This document shows, in pieces, positions 47,824-60,483 of a stretch of 64,000 nt of DNA. The position numbers were made by a program, and so were the translations under genes. The DNA comes from Pilaira anomala (lineage: Eukaryota; Mucoromycota; Mucoromycetes; Mucorales; Mucoraceae), in the NCBI GenBank assembly GCA_025716855.1, contig JAIXMQ010000029.1, positions 62,001 through 126,000 on the forward strand, written 5' to 3'. The first letter of the stretch is position 1. The number at the start of each line of letters is the position of its first letter. The notes under the pieces were generated by a model. It was not told where the DNA came from and ran no database searches. It saw only the letters and a list, made by a program, of their open reading frames with translations.

Positions 47824-48548
47824 TTAAAATTCTTCTTCAGTACGTTTATTTATACCAAATACTCTTACTTCGTGCATCGATGGTAATTTTGCAATTAATA
47901 CAATCACAAGAGAACAAAAATTGATGGCAAATTGCAAAACATCATAGTGAGTGTAATGTGTACTTAATAAAAATCTATTTAAAGTAATAATCAGTTTTTT
48001 CCTTTTCCTCTCCCTATATATCTCTCTTAACTTTTATCACTTACAATCCAATAGGTACAGCCATGAGAAATTTTCTGGTGGCTGTGAATTGTACGCCATC
48101 GTCAATTTGTTCCCATACTGTTAAACCATCATATGCTCCCTGATTATTATCCATAGGTGTACCTTGTAACCAATGAAACATAACAAAATGACTCTATTTG
48201 AATAATCATGGTGTGAGTAACAAAATAAATGAAAAGAAAAAAAAAAAAATTAAAAAACTTACGATATTAAAGGTTAAATTTGTCAAGGTCCAGCTTGTTT
48301 CAGATGATATGAATGGAATAAGTGAATATGAAAGTTTAATTGCTACAACAATTAATACACATGATAGCCATGCACCTATTGATGTTTTTTTTTTCTTTTT
48401 TAATAAAACTATATGTCTTATGAATTCAATTTTTTTTTTTTTTTTTTTTACCTTTATAACTCATAAAATTTGTGCTATAATTTAATTGATTTGGTGCTGT
48501 GCCTTGATCAAGGTAAAATGATGCTTTTCTTTCTTTAAGGCTAGCCAT
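47824..48548 (-). CDS. ORM1: ORMDL-type regulator of serine palmitoyltransferase
   Basis: Exons 48548-48452, 48375-48263, 48193-48045 and 47974-47824 give 169 residues. The protein reads LNYSTNFMSYKGAWLSCVLIVVAIKL, SETSWTLTNLTFNI, and FVMFHWLQGTPMDNNQGAYDGLTVWEQIDDG, then TRKFLMAVPI and STHYTHYDV, and IAKLPSMHEVRVFGIN, an almost complete match to ORMDL/Orm proteins. Four membrane segments are visible. Orm proteins bind and inhibit serine palmitoyltransferase in the ER. The N-terminus is short (MASLKERK) and lacks an obvious extended phosphorylated leader like that of yeast Orm1/2. The first intron begins GT followed by about 20 A. Confidence 0.95.
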
Positions 48549-50392
48549 AGTTGTATATATGTATATGAATAAATAAAAATTTGAAAAAAAGTAAAAAAGG
48601 GATATTGAAAATTTCCAACTTTTTTTTTTTAAATATAAATAAGTGACCTTTTTTTTATCACACGTATCATTCAGGGTTTGGTTTAAAATAAACTCAGTTT
48701 AAGCTTTTTCTCTCACTCACTCACTCTCTCTCTCTCTTTAACTCTATTTTTGTTATATGACTCGAGTTAATTTACTGTTTTCATCCCTTTTGAACCCAAA
48801 AGAAGTTATTTAAACCCTTAAATAACGTGGATTGATTTCAATTTCCTCACGTGGAAAATTAAAAATATAAAATCTTTTTTTAAACTTGTTTCCATTTTGA
48901 TACATACATAACTACTACTTTTATTACTCTTTGACAAGTGTGATACAGGTTATGTATATGTATATATGCACTTTTCATACTTGAAAAACTGAATACTGCT
49001 TTAATAAATCATCATTTAATGCAACGAATTACTTTGATGTTACACTGTTACAAATAATCTTGTAATAAAAAGGCTAAATGGCCCGAAATATATTCTTTTT
49101 TTTTTCACTCAATATGAATTTGTGATCATTAAAAATTATAACATTTCTAGTTTATTCTGACATTTATTTTCAATAAAAGAATACCAACTGACCGCGTATA
49201 TATAGGCTTCTAAAAGAAGGATCCTATGTACACATATTCATATATTTCAAGAAATTAAGTCGGGATTATTTAATTGTTTGTCATACATAAAAAGCTTTGG
49301 TATACACGTAAAATGCATTTTAATCAGTCGTGTTGTTGGGCATATTACATAATCAATTATCTCTTTATTTTTTTATCTTTTTTTTTCAAGTTTAAGATGA
49401 GTGCCTTGTATCTTGGCAAATATTCATATATATCTTCTATGAAGAAACTTATTAGTTATGTATTTCTGTTATACTATTGCTTAGATTTACATAATAAGAA
49501 CCATCTAATGTGTAAAGCCGTCTTCTTCTAACTTTATGATTTGTGTATGGCTTTGCTTTCAAAAATAATACACAGTGGACTAAGAGCTACTTTTAAAAAG
49601 CTTGTACAGTTCGTCGATTAAAGAGAAAGGCATATAATTGATTCGCTTCAAATATTTTCTTTGTATACATATAAAGTCAAAATTTACTTTATTATATGTA
49701 CTTCCCTTCTTTCTTTTCTAGATCGATAAACACCAAAGTATTTACAGACTAACATGATATAAAGGTTATCATTTCTTCGTGCTTTAAAAAGGAATGCTGC
49801 ATTCAAGCCTAATTTTTGGAAGGCTATTGAGATTTATTAGACAATGAATCACTTATTTCTGATGCATTTATTAGAGCTTAATATGACTTACCACTGACAA
49901 TATACATTATACATGTTTCAAGGTGTTAATTTCTTGATATAATCTCTTGTCTGAGTAAGATATAGTCAAACAAAAGATTAGAAAGAGGGAGATTCATTTA
50001 TATATATATATATATATATATTATATAAAGTGAAAAGAAATAGAAAGAAAAAGAGAGAGAAAAAGATTTATAATGAAACTAAAAAAAAATAAAAAAAAAC
50101 TGTTCATGTGGCGTGTGAAAATATAATATGTCAATGACTATCAACTTGGTTAACTGTAAATAAGTACCTACTGTTTTTAATTGTAGGATTTCAAGAATGG
50201 TGCACAGGTATCTTTCCCCCCCCCCTTTTTTTTTGCAACATTATTGTAGTTAAATGATCGATTTTCTCAATAATCCCATAACTGAGCCCCGTTACAATGT
50301 ATATGTAACGTGAAACAATAGAGTAAAATAAAGATTTAATGCTCAAATTCATTATATCTCCTTCTTTTTCTTTCATTTCTGTCTAAAAAAAG
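48549..50392. other. Intergenic containing repeat copy B
   Basis: No gene was recognised. It contains a CT tract (48708-48740), the dispersed repeat copy at 49826-50000, a TA run (49999-50022) and a C run (50217-50224). An 85-codon open stretch at 49274-49531 has no recognisable similarity. Confidence 0.4.
49826..50000 (+). repeat. Dispersed repeat, copy B
   Basis: This is the second copy of the sequence at 32431-32591, in the same orientation, with blocks of high identity separated by indels. It is followed by a TA run and a purine-rich tract as in copy A. Confidence 0.65.
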
Positions 50393-50449
50393 ATGATTCT
50401 AAAAGAAAAGGTGCATATTGATTCATATCCATTTGTTGTAGGCATTGGT

Positions 50450-50482
<33 letters not shown>

Positions 50483-52638
50483 AAGTCAATAAATCTTTAT
50501 TTTTTTAATGCTTAATTTTTTTAATTAACTAGATTTCAAGTCAGTTTCAATCGCTCATAAAAAATATCCGTCCAATATTTTCAATATCATATCACAGTAG
50601 GTGTAGTTATTCAGCATTGAAAAAAAAAAAAAAAAAAAGTCAGGGCTCTTATATTTTAATATGTATAGGCAAGAGAAAAGCCTTGATAAAAAGGGCATAG
50701 TCTATCTTAATTCAGAAAAAACCTTCACCAAAAACCATGTCTCAAATCTAGATCCAACTGAAATAAACCAATACTTCTCTTCTAAACAAGAACTAGGGCA
50801 GCCCAAGAAAGAACTCATCGAATCAAAGATAATCACTTATTTACAACAAACTTTACTCGCCATGATAGAAGATGAAAAGCTGATTAAAAAGTATGACAAA
50901 GATCTTAAACTAGAAAGTTTTGTGTATTATGTATCTTCTTCGTCAGCTGTGCATCAATCTACTATTCGTACTTGTTTTATTCGGGCCGGTTTAATAAAAG
51001 ACCATGAGTTGTATCGGTTGACTTTTGTACCTGGGGACGCTTATACACTTGTTTTGTTTGGATTAAAAACACATGATGATGAAAAGTCAAAGCAGGTCAT
51101 TCATAATGAACCTAGTGCTGACTTTATTGTAGGCATTGGTAATATAATAAGATAAAAAAAAAAAAAGGTCATCCATTCTTTTGTACTCTAATACAATCCC
51201 CCTTCTTTTAGATTTCGGTACCACTTTCTCAGGATGCTCTTATGCTCGAAAATCTGAAATCCTGGGCGCAATCAAAACCGTAAGATCTGATCGGTAAAAT
51301 GAATAATTTAGAGATATCTTTAAATCATATATAGTTAAAAACTCTAATTACATATTTTCCAGGTCCACAACAGCAGTAGGTGATACAGATGTAATAAACT
51401 TTCCAACTTGTATTATTTACGAAGAAACAGATACTGAAATGATACTCAAGTATTGGGGAAAACAATCAAAGACCACGATCTTACAAGAAGATCAATTACT
51501 TTTAGAAAACTTTAAATTATTCATGTTATCCGATACCTATCAAAATGAAAAGCAAAATATAATGAAAGATACCTATAGTTATCAAGATGGCTCGATTTAT
51601 AATAATCGGATTGAGATTGTCAGGGTAATTGCAGACTATTTAAAGCTTTTTACAGATTACATAGATGAATATATTCATGATCATGAAGTTGATTTGAGAA
51701 GAAATAGTCTGGATAAAGCATTTAGGATACTGAAACTAGAAAAAAAGTTCAACTTGAAATATATCTTGACCGTACCCGATAGTTGGGACCAGAGGTCCCA
51801 AAGTATCTTTATTGAAGCGGCGGAGATGGCCAAAATAATAACAAAAGAAGAGGCGGATCCAAGTTCTTTTATGGTCACTGAATTAAGAGCGGCTGCTCTT
51901 TATTATAGTCACCAGGTCAATAAGAGATCTTTACCGAGAAGTAACGAGGCTTTTATTATGTGTGATGCCGGAGGCGCTACAGTCAATGTAGGAGCGTTCC
52001 GAATCGAAGATAAATCTCAAACCTTGGTTCAGATAGGTGCTCATGATACTGATATTTGTGGATCCATGTATTTAGATGAAAATTTTGAAAACTATATTTA
52101 TGAATTCTATAAAGACCTTGGTATTCATATTGATACAACATTAAATGAACTTACTTCCATAAAGGCTAATTTCGTACACCACATCAAGGTAACACATACG
52201 CACACACACAACTTTTAACGAAGTGCCACATTAAAAAAAAAAAAAAAAATTCAATTATAGCCTAATTTTATATCAGACAAGACAAAGGATAGTTACTATA
52301 ATGTAGACTTAATAAGCCATCGTTCCGTTTCAGAATACATTAAACCAGAGCATACTAAAAAATATTTATTGGTGAATAATAATAGAGTACTTCGAATCAA
52401 AAACGAGACTTTAGAAAAACAAGTATTTGACCCTATTTTTAAACGCATCGAAAGTATGTTGGACAAACAGTTGAAAAAAGGAAATATAAAAACAATCGTA
52501 CTGGTGGGTGGTATGGCTCGTTCAAAGTATCTACAACAACGACTGAAAAGCAAGTATGATGGATCGAAAATTCAGTTAGAATTTCTTTTAGATTCTGTTG
52601 TTTCGGCTGGTGCAGTAACTTATGGGATAAACCTTTAA
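50393..52638 (+). CDS. HSP70-like (HSPA12-type) ATPase with degenerate N-terminal half-domain
   Basis: Exons 50393-50447, 50533-50596, 50669-51138, 51212-51293, 51363-52188 and 52261-52638 give 624 residues. Residues about 240-624 form an HSP70-12-like nucleotide-binding domain: FIVGIDFGTTFSGCSYA (phosphate 1), YILTVPDSWDQRSQSIFIEAAEMA, FIMCDAGGATVNVGAF (phosphate 2), and TIVLVGGMARSKYLQQRL (adenosine loop). Residues 1-235 repeat the same layout in degraded form: FVVGIDFKSVSIAHK in place of DFGTT, and VYYVSSSSAVHQSTIRTCFIRAGLI in place of the VP..W motif, with no phosphate-2 or adenosine motif. Exon phases are the same at both VGI-D junctions, supporting a duplicated exon set. Mucoralean genomes have many such HSP70-like genes. 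Clients are unknown. Confidence 0.8.
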
Positions 52639-52891
52639 CATATAAGGTTTTCACCTTAGTGTATGGTACTACCACCCACTTTTAAACTTATCATTCTTGA
52701 CTATATAAAAAACAAAAAAGAAGAAACATAAAAAGTTCATATGTCGAAATTGCAAACATTACTACACATGACTCCTGTATTGACAGTTGCAGTATATCTG
52801 AAAAAAAGTTTTTTTTTTTTTTATTATGTATATATATTATGATGTTTTAAATCAAAAGTTTGGAATATATATATAAAAAAAAAGCTCCCCA

Positions 52892-54952
52892 CTACACATT
52901 GTTATCACCATTTGGTTTTAACCTTTTTCCATTCAAGTACCATTGAGGTTGCTGTGATTGTGGTTGGGGTATAATACTATTTGAATAATTGGTATAATCG
53001 TTATTATTATTATTATTATTATTGTTATTATTGTTATTATTATTGTCATCTTCTTCAATCAAAGTTAATTGTGGACTCATATTATTATTGATACCAATAA
53101 GACTACCATTTAACGAATAATTTTGTTGTAGTAACTGTAATTGTTGTTGATGTTGTCTTTGGACTACTAAATGTGCACAATATCTTTCTAATAGACTACC
53201 TAGTGTACCTTGATTTAATGGTTTAGGTAATACATCCGTCATACCACTAAGAATATATTGTTGAATATCTTGGTCGGTTGTATTGGATGTCATGGAAATA
53301 ATAGGTGTCCATGTATCATATTGTCGAATATTTCTTGTAGCTGACATACCATCTAACCTAGGCATCATAATATCCTATATAAATATGTATATGTTTAATA
53401 TATATATATTTTTTTCTAGTATCACATCTGTATAATATTTAGTTACCATAAGCACCAAATCATATTTTCCTGTCCCTAATTTCTTTACAGCTTCCATTCC
53501 ATCTACTGCAACATCAATTGTACAACCTGCTGTTTGGAGTAACCTTGTGGACAATCTACGGAAAATAGAATCGTCATCTACCAATAACACGCGAGGGGGC
53601 ACTGACCATCCTGGTTGTATACGTTTTCTCTTACGAGCAGGTGAAGGTGCATGAATAAGCTGTTGCTGTTGTTGAATCTGAATTTGTTGCATTTGCTGTA
53701 ACTGTTGTTGTTGCTGCTGCTGCTGCTGTTGTTGTTGTTGTTGTTGTAGTTGCTGTTGATGCTGATGATGATGATGTTGTTGTTGTTGCTGATGTTGTTG
53801 TTGTTGATGTTGTTGTTGATGATGTTGGTTTTGATGTTGCTGGTTTTGATGTTGTTGATGTTGTTGCTGTTGTTGTTGTTGTTGTTGTTGTTGTTGATGA
53901 TGTTGCTGTTGTTGACTCTGTTGTTGCTGTTGTTGCTGTTGCTGTTGTTGCTGCTGTTGATGTTGGGCAATTGGATCTACAGCGCCAACAGCTTGTGATA
54001 GCCTTTCTAACTGTACTTCACCTACATTAGAAACATTACTATAAGTCTGGATGATATTTTCTAAATCTTGTTCAACCGAGAAATTATTTTTAGAGACATA
54101 ATTCATAATATCTCTCATCAACACATCTTGTTCTTCCATATTCTTTTTAAAACCTTGAATATTATCCAAGACTGTATTATATTTTTTATCAAACGATTTT
54201 ACTTTTTCAGTCATCTTCTTTTGTGTTTCTTTTAAACCATTAATTTCTTTTTGAAGGCAAAGTGCAATCGATTTTAATTCTTTTTCTAAATCGGATGGTG
54301 ATGCCTTGGAAGGAACGGTAGAAGATACCGTGGTTCCTGACGCTACAGCCGCTGCTGCTGCTGCTGCTGCTGATTGTGTGGCTTGTGCTGCTTTTCCTGT
54401 TGGTTTTCTCTATTATCTCTATCTTTAGCATCACTAATATAAACTCTTTTATTTATTTATTTACCTTGATATCTTCTAATAATTCTTTTCTATTATATTT
54501 GAAATTAGGATGTTGAAACTCCCAGGCCTATTAAAATATAAAAATAAAAATCAGTAACTTAAAATTCTTTTTTTTTTTAAAAAAAAAATCATCTTACTTG
54601 GTCACCATAGATACGTTGTCCATCCTCAGGCATCCTTAGTTTATGAAAATCGTATTTATTTAACTGACGTACAAAACTGGCAAAATTTGAATGTTTAAAA
54701 TGCTTTGGTAAGATATGTCTTGCAAATTCATTTGGGTCTTTTACAACAAACGTATCTCCTTCTGCTCCCCATGAAAATATCTGTGAAAACGAATTTTCGT
54801 CCAACATGCTATAATATATATTTAATAATCAACAATTGGAACCATTAAAAAATAAAAACTTACGCAAATAGTTTCTTTACGAATTCGGGTATACTATTTG
54901 AAGTAGGTGAATTACTATTGTTGTTATTTAGAGGCGATGATGAACTAAGCAT
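52892..54952 (-). CDS. SKN7: Skn7-type response regulator with HSF DNA-binding domain
   Basis: Exons 54952-54864, 54808-54598, 54527-54465, 54409-53447 and 53374-52892 give 602 residues. The HSF-type domain (about 22-120) reads [42 protein letters not shown] and [21 protein letters not shown] coiled coil follows (about 160-220), then a Gln/His tract of about 110 residues. The receiver domain starts [14 protein letters not shown] near 394. The phosphoacceptor Asp is the first residue of the last exon ([12 protein letters not shown], about 443), with SMTSN and LPKP completing the receiver. Skn7 acts in osmotic, oxidative-stress and cell-wall signalling downstream of histidine kinases and phosphotransfer proteins. 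It is intact. Confidence 0.94.
53640..53975 (-). repeat. CAG/CAA tract encoding the Skn7 polyglutamine
   Basis: About 330 bases of CAA/CAG with interspersed CAT and AAC, encoding Gln with His and Asn in the linker between the coiled coil and the receiver of Skn7. The other frames give Leu, Met or Asn runs, which are not genes. Length is likely polymorphic. Confidence 0.9.
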
Positions 54953-55893
54953 GCTGTATAAATAAAGTAAAGAAAGAAATAAAGAGATCACACAACAGAA
55001 AAAAGAAGAAAAATAAAAAAAAAAAAAAAAGGGAAAACGACTATAAAAAAAAAAGGCGGTGTTTTAACATAAAAAAAGGGAAACCTTTTTTTTTTTTTTT
55101 TTTTTTTTGCCTGTGTATAACGTCCCTTATTAAAGAGAAAATGAGTATCAAACTAAAAGTATTGGTGCAAGTTAGATCGTCGTTGAGGTTATGTACAACA
55201 TCTTTTTTTTTTCATATCTCATTGTTGGAGCAGGGATGCCCTTCAACTATATTTATACAATAGTAAATTCATTTATTTTAAAAATAAGCTATTTTCAGTT
55301 TGTAACTATGCCTTTTTGGCCAAGTAAAGGTGTGATCCACACACCAGTGCGGTTTATGAATTCAAAGGGGCGGGGAATACGTTTAATACTTGACTTTTTT
55401 GGCGTAGCGGATTTTAACATTTAATACGACTAAAAGAAGAGAGAACAAAGTGTAGTAATATGTAAACAGAAGCCTAGAGGATATAGAGATCAAGTGAATT
55501 AGTATCTTTGTTCTATACGGTGTAACGTATCATTCAAAAAAAAATACATAAAAAACTCAAATGCTAACTTTATTCTATTCAAGTCTCAAGTTTGTTTTGG
55601 TGAAACATGCATTTTGATATTTTTTGAAAGGGCAGATAAAAAGATGGATAAAAAACATTTTCCTTATCGACAGACTACTAAATACAACAAAGTGTATGAA
55701 TAGAGAAAACTTAAGTTGTTCAAGCAATAGTATATACATCTTTTACGGGTAAAGATTTATCTTTAAAACGGGCTTTTATGTACATACATGTTCTGCAAAA
55801 AAAAAAAAAAACTTTGTCTTCTCAGACTATTTATAAATAGGGTCTAATTCTTTTTATTTATTATAAAAAAAACATCTATGTTTCATTTATAAC

Positions 55894-55956
55894 ATGGGCT
55901 GCTGCTGTTTGAATAGTCGAGATCATTGTTATACAGCTCCTGGTCAGAGCTATTAA
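55894..55956 (+). CDS. Micro-ORF MGCCC, 20 residues, putative lipidated peptide
   Basis: ATG GGC TGC TGC TGT runs for 21 codons including TAA. The peptide is MGCCCLNSRDHCYTAPGQSY. Gly2 followed by three cysteines is a canonical N-myristoylation plus palmitoylation context. It is preceded by a TATA-like tttataaata (about 55830). No donor site follows at once. Coding status is unproven, and a frame this short could arise by chance. Confidence 0.3.
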   Translation: MGCCCLNSRDHCYTAPGQSY

Positions 55957-56668
55957 TATTGCTCGATGTATTTCTAAACTTGAAACAAATCTGCATAAAA
56001 AAAATTAAGCTTTGTATTATAAATATAAAGAAACATTATTTTTACTTTGATGATTCTACTGTCTTAAAACGTAAAGTTCCGGGTTACTTAGGATACATAC
56101 CTAGCTACTGATAAAAAAAAAAATGTTGACAAGTAATCTTTTTATTCATACATGCGGAAATATATGGTGATCATCATGCTGTTAAAGCTGTTGTCAATGC
56201 GCAAATCCTTTTTCCTTTTCTTGTAGTTATAGAATAATAGACTGAAATACAAATTTGTCTGTATATAGGGGTTTTTTTTTAAAAAAAAATTATTTGTCTG
56301 CAACTTTTGGTTGTTAAGTTTGTCAAGTATAAGATGTTTGTTTTTATATTAATAAAGTACAAAAAATAAGGTCATGCTGTCGGTCAATGCTACCTACCTA
56401 CCTTATAAAAAGAATTATTTCTTTTTAAAACCTGTTAACATCTTGATTGATAATATTTTGTTTTTTTCTCAGAATATGCTATTACAACTTAGGAATTGCT
56501 TAGCGTATATTATCGCAAAAAAAAAAAAAATAAAAAAAAAATAAAAAATAAAAACTCTTATAAAGGACCAGTAAGTTCTTCCTTTTCTTTGCCAATTTTT
56601 TAACACATCTCTCTCTCTCTCTCTCTTTTCTTTTTCTGAAAAAAATCTCTTTTGTCTGCATATATAAT

Positions 56669-56719
56669 ATGGGCGGTTGTATTTCAAAATCCATATGTCA
56701 TCCTGGTATGTCACATTAA
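56669..56719 (+). CDS. Micro-ORF MGGC, 16 residues, putative lipidated peptide
   Basis: The unspliced frame reads MGGCISKSICHPGMSH. A GTATGT donor at 56706 inside it, paired with the acceptor at about 56797, would give a longer product of about 37 residues with a basic tail (KAKKQNKKRTALNT). A GTAAGT donor also lies just past the stop at 56721. Gly2 and Cys4 are again in a myristoyl/palmitoyl context. Low confidence without transcript evidence. Confidence 0.3.
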   Translation: MGGCISKSICHPGMSH

Positions 56720-57107
56720 AGTAAGTAGGAAAATCGGAAACAAGAAAACACGATACATACATAGCGCTTATACTAACAAAGAAACAAATATCTCTAGTTT
56801 ATGCTATATGTACTATGGTGGCCTCATTAAAAGCAAAAAAACAAAACAAAAAAAGAACAGCTCTAAACACTTAATGAATCAGTAAACCATTTTATTGATA
56901 CTATTACGTATGCTTTTAATAAAAAATAATAAACACTTTAACTACACAATGAGACTAATGTTTCCAAAATAAAGAAAAATTTATCGCTATAAAATATGGC
57001 AAGAACAACATAAAGAGCCCTCTTTTTTTTTAAAAAAAAAAAATCATATAAAAAGTACATAAAATATTGTTTAATTGCTTCTGTACTTTATTATTTACTA
57101 TCAAAAT

Positions 57108-57167
57108 ATGGGTAACAACTGTACAAAAATTTGCTTTCCTTTAGTGTATCAAAGCCAACGCAAGTAA
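57108..57167 (+). CDS. Micro-ORF MGNNC, 19-20 residues, putative lipidated peptide
   Basis: The frame reads MGNNCTKICFPLVYQSQRK, stop. The stop overlaps a strong GTAAGT donor at 57164. Splicing to the acceptor at about 57238 gives ...SQRNS and an immediate stop, so length is 19-20 residues either way. Gly2 and Cys5 match dual-acylation signals like those of small G-protein alpha N-termini, but nothing else of a G protein follows. Unproven. Confidence 0.3.
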   Translation: MGNNCTKICFPLVYQSQRK

Positions 57168-57541
57168 GTAAAATAAAATAAAAAATGAAACACGAAAATA
57201 TCTGTGTAGTAATTACTGATATTTTTTTTTTTCTTATAGCTCTTAGTACTGGCACTGATACATGTAATGCTTAAAAAATAGTTTACTATGTATCAATATA
57301 AAATAATAAATACACATTGCTATTGACTCGTCAAGATCCTGCATGGTTTTCAGAAAAGATACATAAAAAAACTTAAATAATAAATAAAAATAAAATACAT
57401 ATAGTAGTAAATTCTTTAAATGTGAGCAAAACAGTTGTCGTCTGATAAAGATAAAAAACAATAACATAATAATTAAACTGAAGTTATTGAAAAAAAAAAA
57501 TCCTTCACATGCGTAAGAAAAACCTCTTTATGTACTTTATT

Positions 57542-60040
57542 TCATAAATAATTCGCGAGCCAATAAAACATGAGAGTTTCAAAATGTTCATTGACACTAG
57601 CATGTCGAAGCCCATGTTTTTCAGAAGGATAAACTTGTAAATAATGAGGCTTGTTATGGCTTTTCAGTTCAGCTACTAGTAATTCTGTATTCTTATAATG
57701 TACATTTTCATCAATTAATCCATGAGCAATTAAGAGTCGGTTTTCACTATAAAAAGATGGTTCAGTGCCATAAAAACAAAAGCAGGTATATATTAATATA
57801 CATATTTATACTTTACGCTTCAGGAAATTTCTCTACATGGGTTATCACACTACTCTGAATATACGCATCCATATTCTCTTCTGGTAAACCCATATACCTC
57901 TCAGTATAAGCAGCATCATAGAGCTCCCATTGAGTTACAGGAGCACCAGCAATAGCAATTTTAAACATATCAGGGTATTGAGCTAAGCCCATTAAACTCA
58001 AGTAGCCACCATATGACCAACCTGTAATCGCTACTCTATCCAAATCAATTACACTCTTTGATTCCCCACCGAATTTTGTATCATGTATAAACCTTAATCC
58101 TTCAATTTGATCCTTAAGTTCAGCATTACCTAGTTTGTATTGAATCCAAGACTCAAAATTTAATCCACGATCGCTTGATCCTCTACTATCAATCACTACG
58201 ACTGCAAATCCAAAGTAAACAGACATCAAGTATCGCATTAATCGAGGAAATTTAAATTCGTTTGTTACAAGTTGTGTTTTAGGTCCACCATAAATATGTA
58301 AAATAGTTGGATAACTTTTGTTTGGATCATAGTGACGAGGTTTGTATAGACATCCATAAAGTAAGAGGCCTGTATATAAAGTTAAAATCACTTGAATATA
58401 TCCATTTATTTTCCTTCTTACCGTCATGTGTTTTAAAGTTAAATATCTCTCCATTAGGAATCATATCTTCCAGATTACAACTTAGTTCAGTAGAATCAGC
58501 CAAATCAGTAGTAGAATCAGTAGTAGAATCAGTAGTAGTAGTAGTAGTAGATTGTTCTTTTGATAAGACAGGTAAAACTAATGCAACTTGAGATAATCTA
58601 TAATCCAAATGATTGATTTTTTGTATCATTGTCACTTGTGGTTGACATAATGAAGAGAAACAATCGACAAAATAATCTGGTGAATCCATTGTGACATGAT
58701 GACTAAAACCGAGCTTTGTTAATAACTCGGGTTCATTTACAACATTGATAGTAGTAACATAGAAGTGAGATTCTAATGGTGTATCCTTTTTAGCAGAGAA
58801 ATAAACTAAATTTCTTGATTGATCAATATAGATAGGTTTATCAATACAAGACCAATTTCCAAACGTAATTTGTCTTACAAACGATGTTGGATCTTGACTC
58901 CTTTTTTCTACGTAAAATAAGTGTCGATGTCCATTAACTTTTTCTGAACTCCAAATGAGTTTGACTATATCTTTAGATGATTCTGGTAAAGTATTATCTA
59001 AGAAATAAAATACATCTGTCACATTAATCCAATATTGACTCGTTTCTTCCCAAATAATTTCTGTTTTTAAATTATTGTTATTATTATTGTCCTTTGTTGT
59101 TGTAAACTGCTCTGGGTATAATTTTAATAAAGCACTTCTTTTTTGATCTCTGGATAATATTTCTGCCCAAATACTTTCACCATCTTTAAACCAACCAAAT
59201 CGAACGATATATTCCATCCAAGGAAATTGTTGCTTTAAATTATTTTCATTCCACAATTGTTTATGCACAACTATATTATCCTTTTCAAATTCAACCAATT
59301 TTAATTTACTTTTCACATTTGCTTTACCAGCGCGAGGGTATCGAATATATTCTGAATTTGATGGTTTGGATATATGTATAATCTCTACTTCCTTTTCTGA
59401 TGTCTCCAAGTATAAAATACTTTCTTTTTTAGGATTCCAATAATATCCAGTAAATCGATGAAATTCTTCTTGCATCATATATTCTGCAATACCACATCTT
59501 AACGTTGGATCGGATTTTTCAGAGCAAAATGTTATTTGTCTTTCATTACCATCATAATCAATAATCCAAATATCATTATTTCTTATAAATGATATCTTTT
59601 TATTCACTCCTAATTTTGGATCCGTTCTAATCGCTGCTGTTTCTATTGGATGTGTTATTGAAGATGCTGATGTGGAACTTGGTAATTTAAATGGTATTAA
59701 AGCGGGTATCTATATGATATATATATATATATATATATATTGATGAATTGAATATATAATCCTCTAATAAAAATAAATATACCTTTCCTATTTCACCAAC
59801 ACAGATATGATTATTAAAAGTAAACATTACAACGCCATTCTTTATAGTCATAGTATTTATTCCTAGAATAGGTAGTAACCTACCATCATCATCATAATAC
59901 CCTTCAAAAGCCAATGTACTATTTAATACAGGTAGTTTACTTGCAGCTGTCAAATAATTTTTCTCTTGTAATAAAGTATGATAAAAGTAATCAACTATAT
60001 ACAAGTAATAGTATAATATGATGAGTTTTAATATATCACA

Positions 60041-60089
<49 letters not shown>

Positions 60090-60304
60090 GTAACATTACA
60101 TTGTTCTAGTTCTATTTGGTATATAAACATTCGTCTACTTGACTGCACATCAATAGGTGCTAGATTATTTGACAAAAAGTAAAGTACATTATTATGAATA
60201 GTAAAATCTTTAATTTGGGATAGTACTTGTATTGGATATATTGACTGAATATTTGTTCTAAATTGTCGAACTTGATTTCTAATAAAATCCCAAGAGCAAC
60301 TCAT
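57542..60304 (-). CDS. DPP8/9-type dipeptidyl peptidase (S9B family)
   Basis: Exons 60304-60100, 59994-59783, 59709-58422, 58369-57817 and 57746-57542 give 820 residues. There is no signal peptide or N-terminal anchor, so it is cytosolic like DPP8/9. The beta-propeller carries MMQEEFHRFTGYYW, whose two glutamates bind the substrate N-terminus. The alpha/beta-hydrolase part has HIYGGPKTQLV, VIDSRGSSDRG, GWSYGGYLS (catalytic Ser about 686), LIDENVH (Asp about 765) and EKHGLRH (His about 797). The family removes Xaa-Pro or Xaa-Ala dipeptides. A 43-base homopolymer lies in the first intron. It is divergent from white collar-1 with 179 bases between starts. Confidence 0.92.
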
Positions 60305-60483
60305 TGATGCATATATATATATAAAAACGCTCCAGTGTGAAAATAGAAGAATTGAGAAGAAAATAAAAACGCGTTTTAAAATATAGCAAAAAAGTCACAA
60401 GTGTTTTAATTTGTATATACACCCCTTTTTTTTTTTTTTTTTATTGTTTTTTTTTTCTTTTTACTCCTTTTTCTTCTTAAACT

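Larger units (their letters stand above)
54953..57541. other. Gene-poor region with three MGxxC micro-ORFs
   Basis: This 2.6-kb stretch between the Skn7 start and the DPP stop has no conventional gene. It has many homopolymers and a CT run (56611-56626). Three very short plus-strand frames, annotated separately, start MGCCC, MGGC and MGNNC. Open stretches at 55191-55424 and 55926-56111 have no recognisable similarity. Confidence 0.45.

Noticed and set aside
53578..53998. Poly-Asn and poly-Leu/Met frames across the Skn7 polyglutamine
   Set aside because: Shadow frames of the CAG/CAA tract inside an intact Skn7 exon.
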